Part shown: positions 17,326 to 26,394 of the stretch, in pieces
How positions within the stretch are numbered: the first letter of the stretch is position 1
Layout of the letters: each line of letters begins with the position of its first letter
From: Actinoplanes xinjiangensis
GTDB lineage: Bacteria; Actinomycetota; Actinomycetes; Mycobacteriales; Micromonosporaceae
DNA length: 64,000 nt
Assembly: GCF_003148685.1 (NCBI RefSeq)
Contig: NZ_QGGR01000008.1
Coordinates: forward strand, 62,001-126,000
Direction of reading: 5' to 3'
Notes under the pieces: generated by a model
What the model was told of the DNA's origin: nothing
Seen by the model: only the letters and a program-made list of their open reading frames with translations
The model's database searches: none
Position numbers and translations under genes: made by a program

Positions 17326-17637
17326 TTATGAATCTTGGTTAAGGGCGGCGAGCCTGTTGAGGATGCCGATCAGATGTGCCAGGTCATGCCAAACGGCGGT
17401 CGATGGATCCGCGTCATCGGCGAGCATGTTCTGCATCGACTGGACATCGTCGGTGAGTTGTCCGACGGTGGGCTGCGGCACTTCGGTGTCGAAGCGGAAC
17501 GCATCCCATGGACCGACCGTCCAGTAAGAGTCAGCACCGAAATCGACAACTGGCCCGCGCTGCCTTTCGACCTCGTCAAGAGACCGAGCCAGGGCTCGCC
17601 GCAGGTCCGCCAAAGATACGAAGGCTTCGCCGCTCAC
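17326..17637 (-). CDS. Hypothetical protein, about 103 residues
   Basis: The family is not recognised. From GTG 17637 the product begins VSGEAFVSLADLRRALARSLDEVERQRG and continues with an acidic, Trp-containing middle (YWTVGPWDAFRFDTEVPQP) and an amphipathic helix ending LAHLIGILNRLAALNQDS. The open frame extends upstream but there becomes antisense to the next gene. The stop lies only 2 bases from the ISL3 fragment, so the 3' end may have been trimmed by insertion. Confidence 0.55.
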   Translation of the reverse strand: MSGEAFVSLADLRRALARSLDEVERQRGPVVDFGADSYWTVGPWDAFRFDTEVPQPTVGQLTDDVQSMQNMLADDADPSTAVWHDLAHLIGILNRLAALNQDS

Positions 17638-17837
17638 CAACCCAGCGTGCCAGACAAGCCCTGAGCTTGGGCCAGTGCCCTCCCCTGCCGCGGACACCGC
17701 GTCCGCTCTCGGCAGATCGTCACCATGCGTGGTGAGTCCACCAAAATGGGCAAGAGCCGTTTTTCTTACCGTTCCGGCCCGGCGTCGGCGCCACCCTTCA
17801 CCGTCCGGTTGCCCACCGTCCCCGGCGGATCCGTCGC

Positions 17838-18209
17838 TCAGTAGACGTACACCTTCGCGTAGTGGCAGGGGTTGACCCAGTACGAACCCTGGTTGTCCGG
17901 GTAGTGGGTGGCGAGCCACTCGCCGGAACCCGCGAGGTTGTAGTACTCGACCCGGGCGGGTGACGGGATCCAGAAGGCGTTGATGGGGTTCGCGTAGCTC
18001 CCCGTCCTGGTCGCGCCGCGGAGCAGGCCGTAGGAGACGTTGTTGCGGTAGTAGGCGATCCCCACGTTTCGGGACGAGGTGTTGGCGATCTTGCCGGTGC
18101 AGGTCGCGGCGGCGGCCGCGGTGACTCCGGTGACGGCCGCCGCGCCGGAGAAGAGCGTGGCCAGCAGCGTCAGTACGGCGCCCCGCCGCGCCAGGGTGGA
18201 GTGGACCAT
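17838..18209 (-). CDS. Small secreted protein
   Basis: 123 residues: signal peptide (MVHSTLARRGAVLTLLATLF, then SGAAAVTGVTAAAAA), then a mature part of about 85 residues rich in Tyr, Asn and Ser with two Cys (ATCTG and NPCHY) that could form a disulphide. AGGAGG six bases upstream supports ATG 18209. Function unknown; such small aromatic-rich secreted proteins are frequent in actinomycetes. Confidence 0.7.
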   Translation of the reverse strand: MVHSTLARRGAVLTLLATLFSGAAAVTGVTAAAAATCTGKIANTSSRNVGIAYYRNNVSYGLLRGATRTGSYANPINAFWIPSPARVEYYNLAGSGEWLATHYPDNQGSYWVNPCHYAKVYVY

Positions 18210-18424
18210 CGGTGCCTCCTGTGGTTGCGGTGAGGTTCCGACGGTAGGTCCGCGTCCGGGGCGTCAGCGGCCGCTTGGCAGGTACCGGCCATCCGGGACG
18301 GGACGGCCGGTGTCGTCCTGATGCGCATCAGCGCGCACAGGACCCAGACGGCGCAACCGGCGGCGGCGACCCCCACGCACCCGCGCTGCCCGGACGTTCA
18401 CCCGGCGCATCGGCGGTCAGTTCG

Positions 18425-18643
18425 CCGGCGCTCAACAAGTACGGAGCTCGGCCGGGCCGCCATCCGGATCTGCTGATCGTGGCATTCACCGAGGTGCACG
18501 ACCGCGCGTCGCGGGCGGTCATGGAGCGGCTCGGGCTGCGACCGGCGGGCATCATCCGGCGCGAGGGCCTTGTCGAGGGCCGGACCGGCATTCATCCGGA
18601 CGCCCCGCTCGCGCTCTTCCGGCGGGTTGATTTGATTCGCTAG
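18425..18643 (+). pseudogene. GNAT acetyltransferase C-terminal remnant
   Basis: DLLIVAFTEVHDRASRAVMERLGLRPAG, then REGLVEGRTGIHPDAPLALFRR, is the C-terminal half of a GNAT N-acetyltransferase (AFTEVHNxxSRAVMERLG block). The acetyl-CoA-binding N-terminal half is absent, so this is a truncated relic. Confidence 0.6.
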
Positions 18644-18652
18644 CGTGTCAAT

Positions 18653-18919
18653 ATGTCATCGATCGAGATCACAGTGGACGGCAGGGCGGCGCTCACCACG
18701 CGCCAGCTCGGCGAGGAGTTCGGCCTGGATCCGGCGTCTGCTCGTAGCGCGGTCCGGCGTGTCGGGCTCGAGCCCGTCGCCCACCTGGACGACCGGACGC
18801 CGCTCTACGACGCCGACACGGCCCGCGCGGCGCTGCGCGACCGGCCCGGCAAGGGAGGCCCGGGCCGGCCGCGATCGAGGTGGGCCGCTATTGCCAGGTC
18901 CGTCGCCCAGTCGATCTAG
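18653..18919 (+). CDS. Small helix-turn-helix protein
   Basis: 88 residues. LTTRQLGEEFGLDPASARSAVRRVG looks like a winged-helix or MerR-like HTH, followed by an acidic YDADTAR block and a basic tail (GKGGPGRPRSRW). Size suggests a DNA-binding helper; no effector domain. The tail runs up to the repeats of a transposon end, so the original C-terminus may be altered. Confidence 0.55.
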   Translation: MSSIEITVDGRAALTTRQLGEEFGLDPASARSAVRRVGLEPVAHLDDRTPLYDADTARAALRDRPGKGGPGRPRSRWAAIARSVAQSI

Positions 18920-18939
18920 GCAGTCGATCCTCGCCGGTC

Positions 18940-19036
18940 GGTTCAGAGAATGTACGGTCTCAAAGACCATCGGCCGCATGGGTTCAGAGAACGCGTTCGC
19001 TGCGGCCACCGCGCCGGCCGGGACAGGTTCAGAGAA
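18940..19036 (+). mobile_element. Transposon end with three GGTTCAGAGAA repeats
   Basis: GGTTCAGAGAA occurs at 18940, 18981 and 19026 in the same orientation, spaced 41 and 45 bases. Multiple short transposase-binding repeats just before a Mu/IS481-type integrase gene are typical of Tn552/Tn5053-like element ends. The integrase remnant begins right after the third copy. The opposite end was not found in the window. Confidence 0.5.
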
Positions 19037-19044
19037 TAAAGCTG

Positions 19045-19197
19045 ACCTCGTCTCCGGGCGTCTGGGACCTGGCGGTGCGGCGCGCCGACATGATCGGTCG
19101 GCTCGCCACCGGCGCTACGGTCGAGCATGTAGCCGTCGACGCGGTCGTGTCGGAGCTGGGATGTCGCGGCGACAGGTGTACACGATGCTGGCCCGCT
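19045..19197 (+). pseudogene. Mu/IS481-type integrase N-terminal remnant
   Basis: WDLAVRRADMIGRLA, ATVEHVAVDAVVSELG in one frame, then MSRRQVYTMLAR in the next frame after a single-base shift. This is the N-terminal HTH of Mu-type transposases (ELGxSRRQVYxLLxR). The catalytic integrase core is missing. Weak additional coding traces (RLREQGRAK; FRMVGQMREITD in shifted frames) continue to about 19340. Confidence 0.5.
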
Positions 19198-19402
19198 GAC
19201 GACCTGGCGCCGGCCTGATCCCGGGCCGATCCAGTGGTGGGCTGGGCCAGCTGGCCGCCGTCGCCCGGCTGCGGGAGCAGGGCCGCGCCAAGTCGACGAG
19301 ACCGCGCCGTTCCGGATGGTCGGGCAGATGCGCGAGATCACTGACACCGCCGCGGCGACCACCCGCCCGGCGAGACGCGCAACGCCGCGCAGCAGCGCCG
19401 CA

Positions 19403-20329
19403 TTACGTCTGCGCCGCCGCGGAGCCCGAGGAGACCGAGGCGGACTGACGCCGCGCCGGGCCGGGCGGCAGGAGCAGGAAGGCGAGGAACAGCACGGCGG
19501 ACGCGCCGAGGCCGCCGCGCAGACCCGAGTCGGGCGGCAACTTGACGTAGCGGGGCGTGGCGGGTTCGTGGGCCAGCAGCCACTCGTGGCCCATGACCAG
19601 GAAGACCAGGGCCGCGACGGCGGCCATCAGACCGATCAGCCGGAACACCCGGACGACGGCCGGCCGCCACGCCGCCGCGCCCGCCATGGCCAGCCCGATC
19701 AGCACGGCGTCGAGGAACACGTGCTGCCACGCCTCGACGTCGAGCTCGGTGGGCCCGTCCGGGTCCGGGTAGCGGACCTCGCTGCCGTACCAGGGCATCG
19801 CCAGCGCCGGTACCACGCAGATCACCGCGACAGCCAGCAGGATCCGGTAGCCGGCGACCCGCCACGGCCGGGTGCCGGGCCGGACCGGGACCGGGGCGGC
19901 ACCCGAGACGGCGACGCCGATCAGGACCAGCCCCAGGCCGGTCACGTAGAGCAGGTAACCGGTGGACACCTCGGCGGCGCCCACCACCACGTCCGGTTGT
20001 TGCACGGTGCCCTGTCGCAGCAGGACCTCCAGGGCCTGGAAAAGCCAGGCCGCCGCTGCCGTCGCCGCGATCAGGACAAACGCGAGTTGCGACGCGGGCG
20101 GCATCCGCCGGCCCCACGCGAGACAGAACGCGGCTCCGGCACCGATGACGGCCAGCAGCACCACCGCACCCCAGCTCTGAGCCGGCGGCAACTCGGTGAG
20201 ATAGCGGGGCCGCAGGACCGGCGGCCACTCCCCCTCCGGCATCGCGTTCGACCAGGGCAGCACCAGCGCCACCAGCGCCAGGACGGCCCCGGTGACGCAG
20301 AGAACCACCCCTGCCCGCCACGCCAACAC
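19403..20329 (-). CDS. Polytopic membrane protein, unknown
   Basis: 308 residues with about eight hydrophobic segments (for example VVLCVTGAVLALVALVLPW, GAVVLLAVIGAGAAFCLAW, LLYVTGLGLVLIGVAV, ILLAVAVICVVPALAMPW, LMAAVAALVFLVMGHEWLL). Two extracytoplasmic loops contain PWYGSEVRYPDP-like motifs. No family recognised. GTG 20329 is the likely start. It stands alone beside mobile-element debris. Confidence 0.65.
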   Translation of the reverse strand: MLAWRAGVVLCVTGAVLALVALVLPWSNAMPEGEWPPVLRPRYLTELPPAQSWGAVVLLAVIGAGAAFCLAWGRRMPPASQLAFVLIAATAAAAWLFQALEVLLRQGTVQQPDVVVGAAEVSTGYLLYVTGLGLVLIGVAVSGAAPVPVRPGTRPWRVAGYRILLAVAVICVVPALAMPWYGSEVRYPDPDGPTELDVEAWQHVFLDAVLIGLAMAGAAAWRPAVVRVFRLIGLMAAVAALVFLVMGHEWLLAHEPATPRYVKLPPDSGLRGGLGASAVLFLAFLLLPPGPARRQSASVSSGSAAAQT

Positions 20330-20580
20330 CCCGCCACCATATCGCGACCGGTATATGTACCAGCTGAAGTGTGGCCCGCGCGCCAGCCATGCTGGGAGAC
20401 GATTTCAACAAGATCGCCGACGCGGCCGCTGGGCCACACCTCTTCCCGGCCGCGCTCGGCGGCGGAGGCGCCTCGAACGCCGGGGCGGCGACATCAAGGT
20501 GGGCTTCCGAGCATCTCAGTTGCGTAGTGCCGTGGCCACGTCGTCTCGCGGTTCTCCATGCACTTGCCCGCACCCGTACT

Positions 20581-20596
20581 AACCGAGCGGTCGGTT
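20581..20596. promoter_or_regulatory. TetR-type operator candidate
   Basis: AACCGAGCGGTCGGTT is a 6-bp perfect inverted repeat with a 4-base spacer, 66 bases before the hydrolase start. A second weaker dyad, CTAACCAGGTGGTAAG, follows at 20599. The downstream TetR gene is the natural ligand (inference). Confidence 0.5.
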
Positions 20597-20661
20597 CACT
20601 AACCAGGTGGTAAGTTTCCATGATGGATCGCGCGCCGCGGTCCGCCGGGAGGAGCAGACCG

Positions 20662-21714
20662 ATGACCGATGACCACGCCGTCGGCACCGCGCGTCCGAAC
20701 CCACCAGACATCGCGGTGCCACCTGCCACCCGCCCCCGGAGACCCCGGTGGTGGCGCCGGCCTCGCTGGTGGCGCAAGGCGACCACCATCGTCCTGCTGC
20801 TGATGTTCATCGGCTGGCTGGCCCTGCGTGACACCACGCCCGTCGGCTACTTCACCTCAGCCGAAGGGCGAGACCGATTCGTGGCCGCGTACGACCAGGC
20901 CATGGCCGAGCTGCCACCGCCCACCGCGACGCTCGACGTCCGGACCACGTACGGCATCGTGCGCCTGTACCGGTTCGCGGGCGCCGAGCCGGACCGCGCC
21001 CCACTCGTCCTGATACCGGGCCGGGCAGCGGCCTCGCCGCTGTGGGCGGACAACCTGCCCGACCTGCTGCGGCTGCGTACCGTGTACACCATGGATCTGC
21101 TCGGTGAGCCGGGCATGAGTGTGCAGGCGCGCCCCATCGACGACCACCAGGACCAGGCCGGCTGGTTGCACCAGGTGCTGCTTCAACTCCCCGAACCGCA
21201 GGTCCACCTCGTGGGCTACTCCATCGGCGGGTGGACCGCGGCCAACACGGCCATCCGACAACCTGAGAAGATCGCCGGTGTGACCCTCATCGACCCGGCG
21301 GTGACCTTCGCCGACCTGCCGGTCGAGACGATCCTGCGGTCGATACCCGCGTCCGTACGGTGGACGCCGCAGTCGTGGCGTGACAGCTTCAACAGCTGGA
21401 CGGCCGGAGGCGCACCGGTCGAGAACGACCCCATCGCCGAGATGATCGGCTCGGGCATGCAGCACTACTCGCTGGACCTACCGGCCCCTACCCGGTTCAC
21501 CGACGAGCAACTCCTCAGCCTGAGAATGCCGGTGCTGGTGATCATCGCCGAGGATTCGGTCATGCATGACGCGCAGCAGGCCCGCCGCAATGCCGAGGCG
21601 ACTCTTCCCGACGCGACCGTGCTGTTCTACGAGGACGCCGGCCACGCCGTCAACGGCGAACAACCCGACCGGATCGCCACCGACGTGGCGTCCTTCCTAG
21701 CTGAGGAACGGTGA
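20662..21714 (+). CDS. Membrane-anchored alpha/beta hydrolase
   Basis: About 350 residues from ATG 20662, chosen because GGGAGGAG lies 7 bases upstream; ATG 20620 is the alternative. A Pro/Arg/Trp-rich cytoplasmic tail and one TM helix (TTIVLLLMFIGWLAL) precede an alpha/beta-hydrolase fold outside the membrane. Nucleophile elbow GYSIGG, acid near AEDS, and His in DAGHAVNGEQP complete the triad. It overlaps the TetR start by 4 bases, so the two form an operon in which the hydrolase probably acts on the inducer or a related small molecule (inference). Confidence 0.8.
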   Translation: MTDDHAVGTARPNPPDIAVPPATRPRRPRWWRRPRWWRKATTIVLLLMFIGWLALRDTTPVGYFTSAEGRDRFVAAYDQAMAELPPPTATLDVRTTYGIVRLYRFAGAEPDRAPLVLIPGRAAASPLWADNLPDLLRLRTVYTMDLLGEPGMSVQARPIDDHQDQAGWLHQVLLQLPEPQVHLVGYSIGGWTAANTAIRQPEKIAGVTLIDPAVTFADLPVETILRSIPASVRWTPQSWRDSFNSWTAGGAPVENDPIAEMIGSGMQHYSLDLPAPTRFTDEQLLSLRMPVLVIIAEDSVMHDAQQARRNAEATLPDATVLFYEDAGHAVNGEQPDRIATDVASFLAEER

Positions 21715-22394
21715 ACACCGGCCGGCAATCGCCGGACCGGCAGCTCACCTTCACCGAGCAGGCCCGCCGCGCCCAGTTGGTCGACGTCACCATCCGGGTG
21801 ATCGCCGAGTACGGATACGCGGGCTGTTCCCTGCAGCGCATCGCCGAGGCAGCCGGCATCACCAAAGCGGCTGTCATCTACCACTTCGCCACCAAACGCG
21901 CCGTCATCCGCGCCGCCTACGACACGGTGATCGCCGGACTCACCGAACACGTCGGGGCACTGATCACAAAGGCGACGACACCGGCAGGGCAGGTCGACGC
22001 CTATGTGCGCGGACTCATCGGGTACATGGGCGCCAACCCCGATCACGTACGTGTCATCGTCGAGGCACTCGACGACGACCACGACACCGGCATCGCCGAC
22101 CGGCCCCACTCACCCGAACGATGGCGACCCCTGGCCGACCTCATCAACGCCGCCAAGAGCGCCAAGGCATACCGGCAGGACCTCGACGCCCGTATCACGG
22201 CGATCATGCTGGGCGGCGCCATCGACGCGGTCGTCGCGGAGTTCCTCACCGACCGCTCGTTCGACACCGGCACCGCAGCGGACGCCGTCGTGGACATGCT
22301 GCACCGCACAGCACTGCAAGGAGATCCCTCGATGGCCGCAAGAGGCATCACCGCCTGGGATGCGGCACCCCCTGGTCCTGCGCACCGACCCTGA
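21711..22394 (+). CDS. TetR-family regulator
   Basis: 227 residues. N-terminal HTH QRIAEAAGITKAAVIYHFATKRAV followed by an all-helical ligand-binding domain. GTG 21711 overlaps the hydrolase stop (GTGA). Probably autoregulates the hydrolase-TetR operon through the dyads at 20581-20615. The last 47 bases overlap the convergent XRE/NB-ARC gene. Confidence 0.85.
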   Translation: MNTGRQSPDRQLTFTEQARRAQLVDVTIRVIAEYGYAGCSLQRIAEAAGITKAAVIYHFATKRAVIRAAYDTVIAGLTEHVGALITKATTPAGQVDAYVRGLIGYMGANPDHVRVIVEALDDDHDTGIADRPHSPERWRPLADLINAAKSAKAYRQDLDARITAIMLGGAIDAVVAEFLTDRSFDTGTAADAVVDMLHRTALQGDPSMAARGITAWDAAPPGPAHRP

Positions 22395-24066
22395 CCGGGC
22401 CCGAACCCGCTGGTGGGCTGCCCGCAGGGTGGTGCTGGGTGGTGGCGTCGAAGTACCGGTCCCGTGTCTTCGTGACCTGAACCACGTCGGTATGCCACCC
22501 GTGCCGAGCCGCGTCACGTACGGCCATCGGCCGGTTCGGCGCTTCGCGCTCCAGCCATGCTCGCGCGTCCCGCCGGTACGAGTCGGCCGTCGCGTCGGCC
22601 CGGAAGGTCAGTGCGGCACGTTGGGTGTGAGCGAGCAGCCACCGGACGGCCCGTTCGTGTGCCGGGCCGCGGCCCGGTGCCGCCTCGTCGTCGAGGCGTT
22701 CCGCGGCGAACAGCCGGACGAGATCGTGGAAGGAGTATCGATCAGCCGCCGACTGGAGGAGTCCGGCATCGAGGAGTTCCTCACAGGCCACGGTGGCTTC
22801 GTCCACATGGACGCCGGCTGCGGCCGCGGCCAGAGCGGCGTCGAAGTCCGCTCCGGCGATGACCGCGGCGCTGCGGAAGACTGCTGCGGTCAGTGGCCGC
22901 AGCTGCCGGTACGAAACGGTGAAGGCGGCTCGCACGTCGAGATCCCCCGCGGTGAGCAGGCTCAGTCGGTGCGGCTGGCCATGCAGGCGGTCCACCAGCT
23001 GACGAACGCTCCAGTCTCGCCTGCTGGCGAGCCGGTTCCCTGCCACCCGCAACGCCAAGGGCAGCCGTCCACAGAGTTGTACCAGGCGGTCCACCCCAGA
23101 CGGGTCCGCGTCGGCACGCCGGCGTCCGATGAGCGCGCCGAGCATCCGTCGAGCATCGGTCCGCGAGAGCACGTCCAGCCGGAGCCGCTCGGTCGCGTCC
23201 AGGCCGCTCAACGGTCGACGGCAGGTCACCAGCACCATGCTGCGGGCGTTCGCCGGCACCAGAGCCCGTACCTGCGCCTCGTCGAACGCGTTGTCCAGCA
23301 CGATGAGGACCCGGCGGTCGCGCAGAAGGGTGCGCAACAAGCCGTCGCGGGCCGCTCCGGGCGGTGGGATCGCCGCGTCCGGAACAGCCAGGGAGCGCAG
23401 CAGTTCCGCGAGCACGTCCGCTACCGGGGTCGGTCCGGTCGCCGACATACCACGCAGGTCGGCGAAGAGCTGGCCGTCGGGAAAGCGGGAACTGATCTGA
23501 TGGGCGACGGCGATCACGAGGCTGGTCTTGCCGACGCCGGGCGGCCCGTGGACGATGACGAGCGACGTGCTGCGGCCAGGACCCGCGGTGATCTGCTCGC
23601 TGAGCCGGTGGATCGCCGACGACTCCTTCTCCCGGCCGATCAGAACGGGCACTTCAGCCGGTAGCTGCCGCGGGATGCGGACCGGCTGATCCACCTGCCC
23701 GTCCTGGTCGCCGGTGGACCGGCGCGGCCCGGACTCCGGCTCCCCCGTCGTGGAGGCGTGGTGCCGGGTGGCGGCGCCGCTGGGAGCGACGGTCGCCGGA
23801 GCCCGCGTGCGGGCCGCTCTGATGTCCGCGCCGGCGAATCGTTCCTTCCGGGCAAGGGCCAGAAACTGGCCGCGTTGCGCGTCGGACAGTTGTAGCGCGT
23901 CCGCCATGACCTGCACGGTACGTCGGTGCGGCGTGCGCACCCGGCCGCGTTCCAGCTCACGGATCGTGCGGACGCTGGAGCCGGACGCCTCGGCGAGATC
24001 CTCCTGGCTCAGCCCGCCGCCGCGTCGCAGGTCGCGGAGCATTTCCCCGAATTCCACGCCGGACAA
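22348..24066 (-). CDS. XRE-HTH NB-ARC (STAND) regulator without TPR domain
   Basis: 572 residues. Cro/C1-type HTH at 1-60 (LSQEDLAEASGSSVRTIRELERG), linker, then an AfsR/NB-ARC ATPase: Walker A GPPGVGKTS, Walker B VLIVLDNA, GRLPLALRVAG (GxP) and HDLVRLFAAE. In related proteins a TPR region of several hundred residues follows; here recognisable similarity stops at WLEREAPNRPMAVRDAARHGWHTDVVQ and a short low-complexity tail runs into antisense TetR sequence, so the gene looks 3'-truncated. TTG 24066 has AGGAGG 9 bases upstream. Function unknown; STAND proteins act as regulators or defence sensors. Confidence 0.75.
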   Translation of the reverse strand: MSGVEFGEMLRDLRRGGGLSQEDLAEASGSSVRTIRELERGRVRTPHRRTVQVMADALQLSDAQRGQFLALARKERFAGADIRAARTRAPATVAPSGAATRHHASTTGEPESGPRRSTGDQDGQVDQPVRIPRQLPAEVPVLIGREKESSAIHRLSEQITAGPGRSTSLVIVHGPPGVGKTSLVIAVAHQISSRFPDGQLFADLRGMSATGPTPVADVLAELLRSLAVPDAAIPPPGAARDGLLRTLLRDRRVLIVLDNAFDEAQVRALVPANARSMVLVTCRRPLSGLDATERLRLDVLSRTDARRMLGALIGRRRADADPSGVDRLVQLCGRLPLALRVAGNRLASRRDWSVRQLVDRLHGQPHRLSLLTAGDLDVRAAFTVSYRQLRPLTAAVFRSAAVIAGADFDAALAAAAAGVHVDEATVACEELLDAGLLQSAADRYSFHDLVRLFAAERLDDEAAPGRGPAHERAVRWLLAHTQRAALTFRADATADSYRRDARAWLEREAPNRPMAVRDAARHGWHTDVVQVTKTRDRYFDATTQHHPAGSPPAGSGPVRVGAQDQGVPHPRR

Positions 24067-24426
24067 GGGCCGTTACCTCCTGACGAGCTTCGTAGCCGGA
24101 CGAGTACCGATCGTTACACGAAGCGATTCAGCAAGGAAATTTTCGGACGAGAGAAAAGACACGTTGACGCAGTGGACTGAACCGGTTCAGCCATTCTGCC
24201 GCCACGCTTTTTGCATTGCGGTTTCCGGGCCATACAGGAAGGGTTTCTCGACTGTTAACCGCCCTGGCCACCCGCCCATGAGGTGGCTCTCGCACCGGCC
24301 TGGCGCGCCATACTGCGGCGGCTCCGAGCCGATCCGGCCGCGACCGGCAGATCACCCGGCAGAACCAGCGGCGGAGCTGCTTCTGCCGGTCGTCCTTCCT
24401 GGGCACCGGGGTGGAGCAGGCGTTGC
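24067..24426. promoter_or_regulatory. Divergent intergenic region with 14-bp palindrome
   Basis: 360 bases between the NB-ARC gene and the S1 peptidase. CTGAACCGGTTCAG at 24177-24190 is a perfect palindrome and a candidate operator; the AT-richer stretch 24117-24165 is the likely promoter zone. No convincing small gene. Confidence 0.4.
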
Positions 24427-25956
24427 ATGGTCCACATGAGACAGCTCAGCAGGACGACGAGGCGGTCGGCGGTCGCCGGCGTGCTCACCATCGGGGTCGT
24501 CATCGGGACCGGGTTCGGCGGCAGTCACGCCACCGCCGGCGCACCGGCCGCGGCGCCCGCCGCAGCCCTCCCGGCGGGCTCGGTGCTCGACCGGATTCCG
24601 CCGTCGGTCCGCGACCGGATGATCGCGCAGGAGAAGCTGGTGGACACCGCCAGCGTGGTCCGTACCGCCGTCACGGCCGGCGCCCCTCGCGGTTATGCCG
24701 GCATCGGACTGGTCGGCGACCACGTCACCCTCTGGTGGAAAGGCGCCCTACCCGCCGACATCGCCGCGGCCGTCACTGCCGCCCGGCACATCGCCCCGGT
24801 GAGTGTGCAGCACGCCGCCTACTCCGGTAGTCAGCTCAAGGCGCAAGCCGACGGACTCGCCGAGGTGGTGGACGCCGATCCGGCCGACGCCGCACACGGT
24901 GTTCGGATCAAGACCGACGGCAGCGGGCTCGAGGTCCTCGTCGACACGGCCCGCGGCGCCAAGATCCCGGCACTGCCGAAGAGTGTGGTTCCCGTGCGCA
25001 CCGTCCCGCAGAAGCGGTTGGAGCAACGCTCCACCCGCCTCGACGACGTAGCGCCGTGGAGCGGGGGCATGCGCCTCTATCGCGATCCGGGCTACATCTG
25101 CACCTCTGGTTTCGGGGTGCGCGATCTGTCCACCGCCACGCCGTACCTGATCACCGCCGCGCACTGCGGCGATCTCGGCACCGAGTGGAAGGACTGGTCC
25201 GGCGAACCGGTCGGCACCACCGTGCAGCGCAACGCCGACCACGACGCCGAGATGATCGCCGTCCCCTCCGTCAGCAACAAGATCTACGTGGGTGGGGTCG
25301 AGGACGGCGTACAGGCCCGTGTGGCCGGCTGGACGGAGGTCTACCCGGGACAGCTGCTGTGCCAGTCCGGCACGGTCAGCGCCGAGGCCACCGGTGCCCC
25401 GGTCTGCAATCTCGAAGTCAAGTTCCACTACACCGACCGCGAGGAACTCGTCGAGGCGACCCAACTCGACGGGCTCGAAGCCGCCCGCGGCGGAGACAGC
25501 GGCGGCCCGGTGTACGCCGTGACCGCTGCGGGCACCGTGCTCGCCGCCGGCACCACCACCCGGACTGCGGGAGCCGGCTTCGGCTTCCAGGACTTCGCGA
25601 CCTACCGTCAGGACTTCGGCGACATCGTCCCGGTCACCGAGGACGGGACCGGCAGCTGCCGGGTCTCGTACCAGGTCACCGACGCGTGGTCGACCGGATA
25701 CACGGTCAACGTCACGGTCTACAACTCCGGTGCCGACGTCAACGGCTGGCATCTCGGCTGGAACCTGCCCGACAGCGGCCAGATCCAGGGCCGATGGAAC
25801 GCCGACGTCACCCAGACCGGCACCGCGGTAACGGCCACCAATGCGGCACACAACGCCACCATCACCGCCGGCGGGGCGGTGACCTTCGGATTCACCGCCA
25901 GCGGCGCACCGAACACTCCGAGCCCGATCACCCTCAACGGAGTGCCCTGCGCCTGA
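24427..25956 (+). CDS. Secreted S1-family serine protease with C-terminal CBM2
   Basis: About 509 residues. A signal peptide (TTRRSAVAGVLTIGVVIGTG) is followed by a pro-region of about 170 residues. The chymotrypsin-like domain has catalytic His246 (TAAHC), Asp273 (DHDAEM) and Ser358 (GGDSGGP). The C-terminal ~105 residues (SCRVSYQVTDAWSTGYTVNV..GWHLGWNLP) are a family 2 carbohydrate-binding module, which would direct the protease to cellulose or chitin. This streptogrisin-like plus CBM2 layout is known from actinomycetes. Start among ATG 24427 and 24436. A terminator follows. Confidence 0.88.
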   Translation: MVHMRQLSRTTRRSAVAGVLTIGVVIGTGFGGSHATAGAPAAAPAAALPAGSVLDRIPPSVRDRMIAQEKLVDTASVVRTAVTAGAPRGYAGIGLVGDHVTLWWKGALPADIAAAVTAARHIAPVSVQHAAYSGSQLKAQADGLAEVVDADPADAAHGVRIKTDGSGLEVLVDTARGAKIPALPKSVVPVRTVPQKRLEQRSTRLDDVAPWSGGMRLYRDPGYICTSGFGVRDLSTATPYLITAAHCGDLGTEWKDWSGEPVGTTVQRNADHDAEMIAVPSVSNKIYVGGVEDGVQARVAGWTEVYPGQLLCQSGTVSAEATGAPVCNLEVKFHYTDREELVEATQLDGLEAARGGDSGGPVYAVTAAGTVLAAGTTTRTAGAGFGFQDFATYRQDFGDIVPVTEDGTGSCRVSYQVTDAWSTGYTVNVTVYNSGADVNGWHLGWNLPDSGQIQGRWNADVTQTGTAVTATNAAHNATITAGGAVTFGFTASGAPNTPSPITLNGVPCA

Positions 25957-25974
25957 GGCGCACGGCACACCACT

Positions 25975-26021
25975 GAAGGCCATGCGTGCCCTGCCGTTGC
26001 GGCCGGGCACGTATGGCCTTC
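25975..26021 (+). terminator. Hairpin after the S1 protease
   Basis: GAAGGCCATGCGTGCCC and GGGCACGTATGGCCTTC pair over 17 bases with one mismatch and a 13-base loop, 19 bases after the stop. Confidence 0.7.
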
Positions 26022-26259
26022 TTCGGCGACGCCGCGGTTGACCACGTATCTCGGGCCGGTTCTCGCGCCGGCGGTCTATCACGACTCCGCGCTGGACTCG
26101 GCCCGCACCCCGCGGCGGCAAGGCCGTCTTTGCAGCACTGCCGACCGTCGCCACAGGTGGGGGTAGGGTCGAGATGCTGTACGGACCTCGCGTCCGCCCG
26201 GCGGGCCTTGTTCTTCCATCGCCCGCACGTTCACCGACCTGTTCCAGGGAGGTTCGATC

Positions 26260-26394
26260 ATGTCCAAGGACTCGACGGCCAAGGCGAACGTCAAGAAGAA
26301 GGGCAAGTCGATCAAGGAAAAGCAGACCGCGAAGCGCCTGAAACGTGATGAGCAGGCCGGACGCGCCTCGACCATCCCGCCCACCGGACGCTGA
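26260..26394 (+). CDS. Small Lys-rich protein, 44 residues
   Basis: MSKDSTAKANVKKKGKSIKE followed by a basic KQTAKRLKRD block: highly basic, no hydrophobic segment. Similar short KKKG-type proteins occur as conserved hypotheticals in actinobacteria. GGGAGG 7 bases upstream of ATG 26260 and a regular codon pattern support it. May bind nucleic acid (inference). Confidence 0.65.
   Translation: MSKDSTAKANVKKKGKSIKEKQTAKRLKRDEQAGRASTIPPTGR

Noticed and set aside
22003..23664. 553-codon open frame on the plus strand
   Set aside because: Antisense to the NB-ARC protein and out of frame with TetR.
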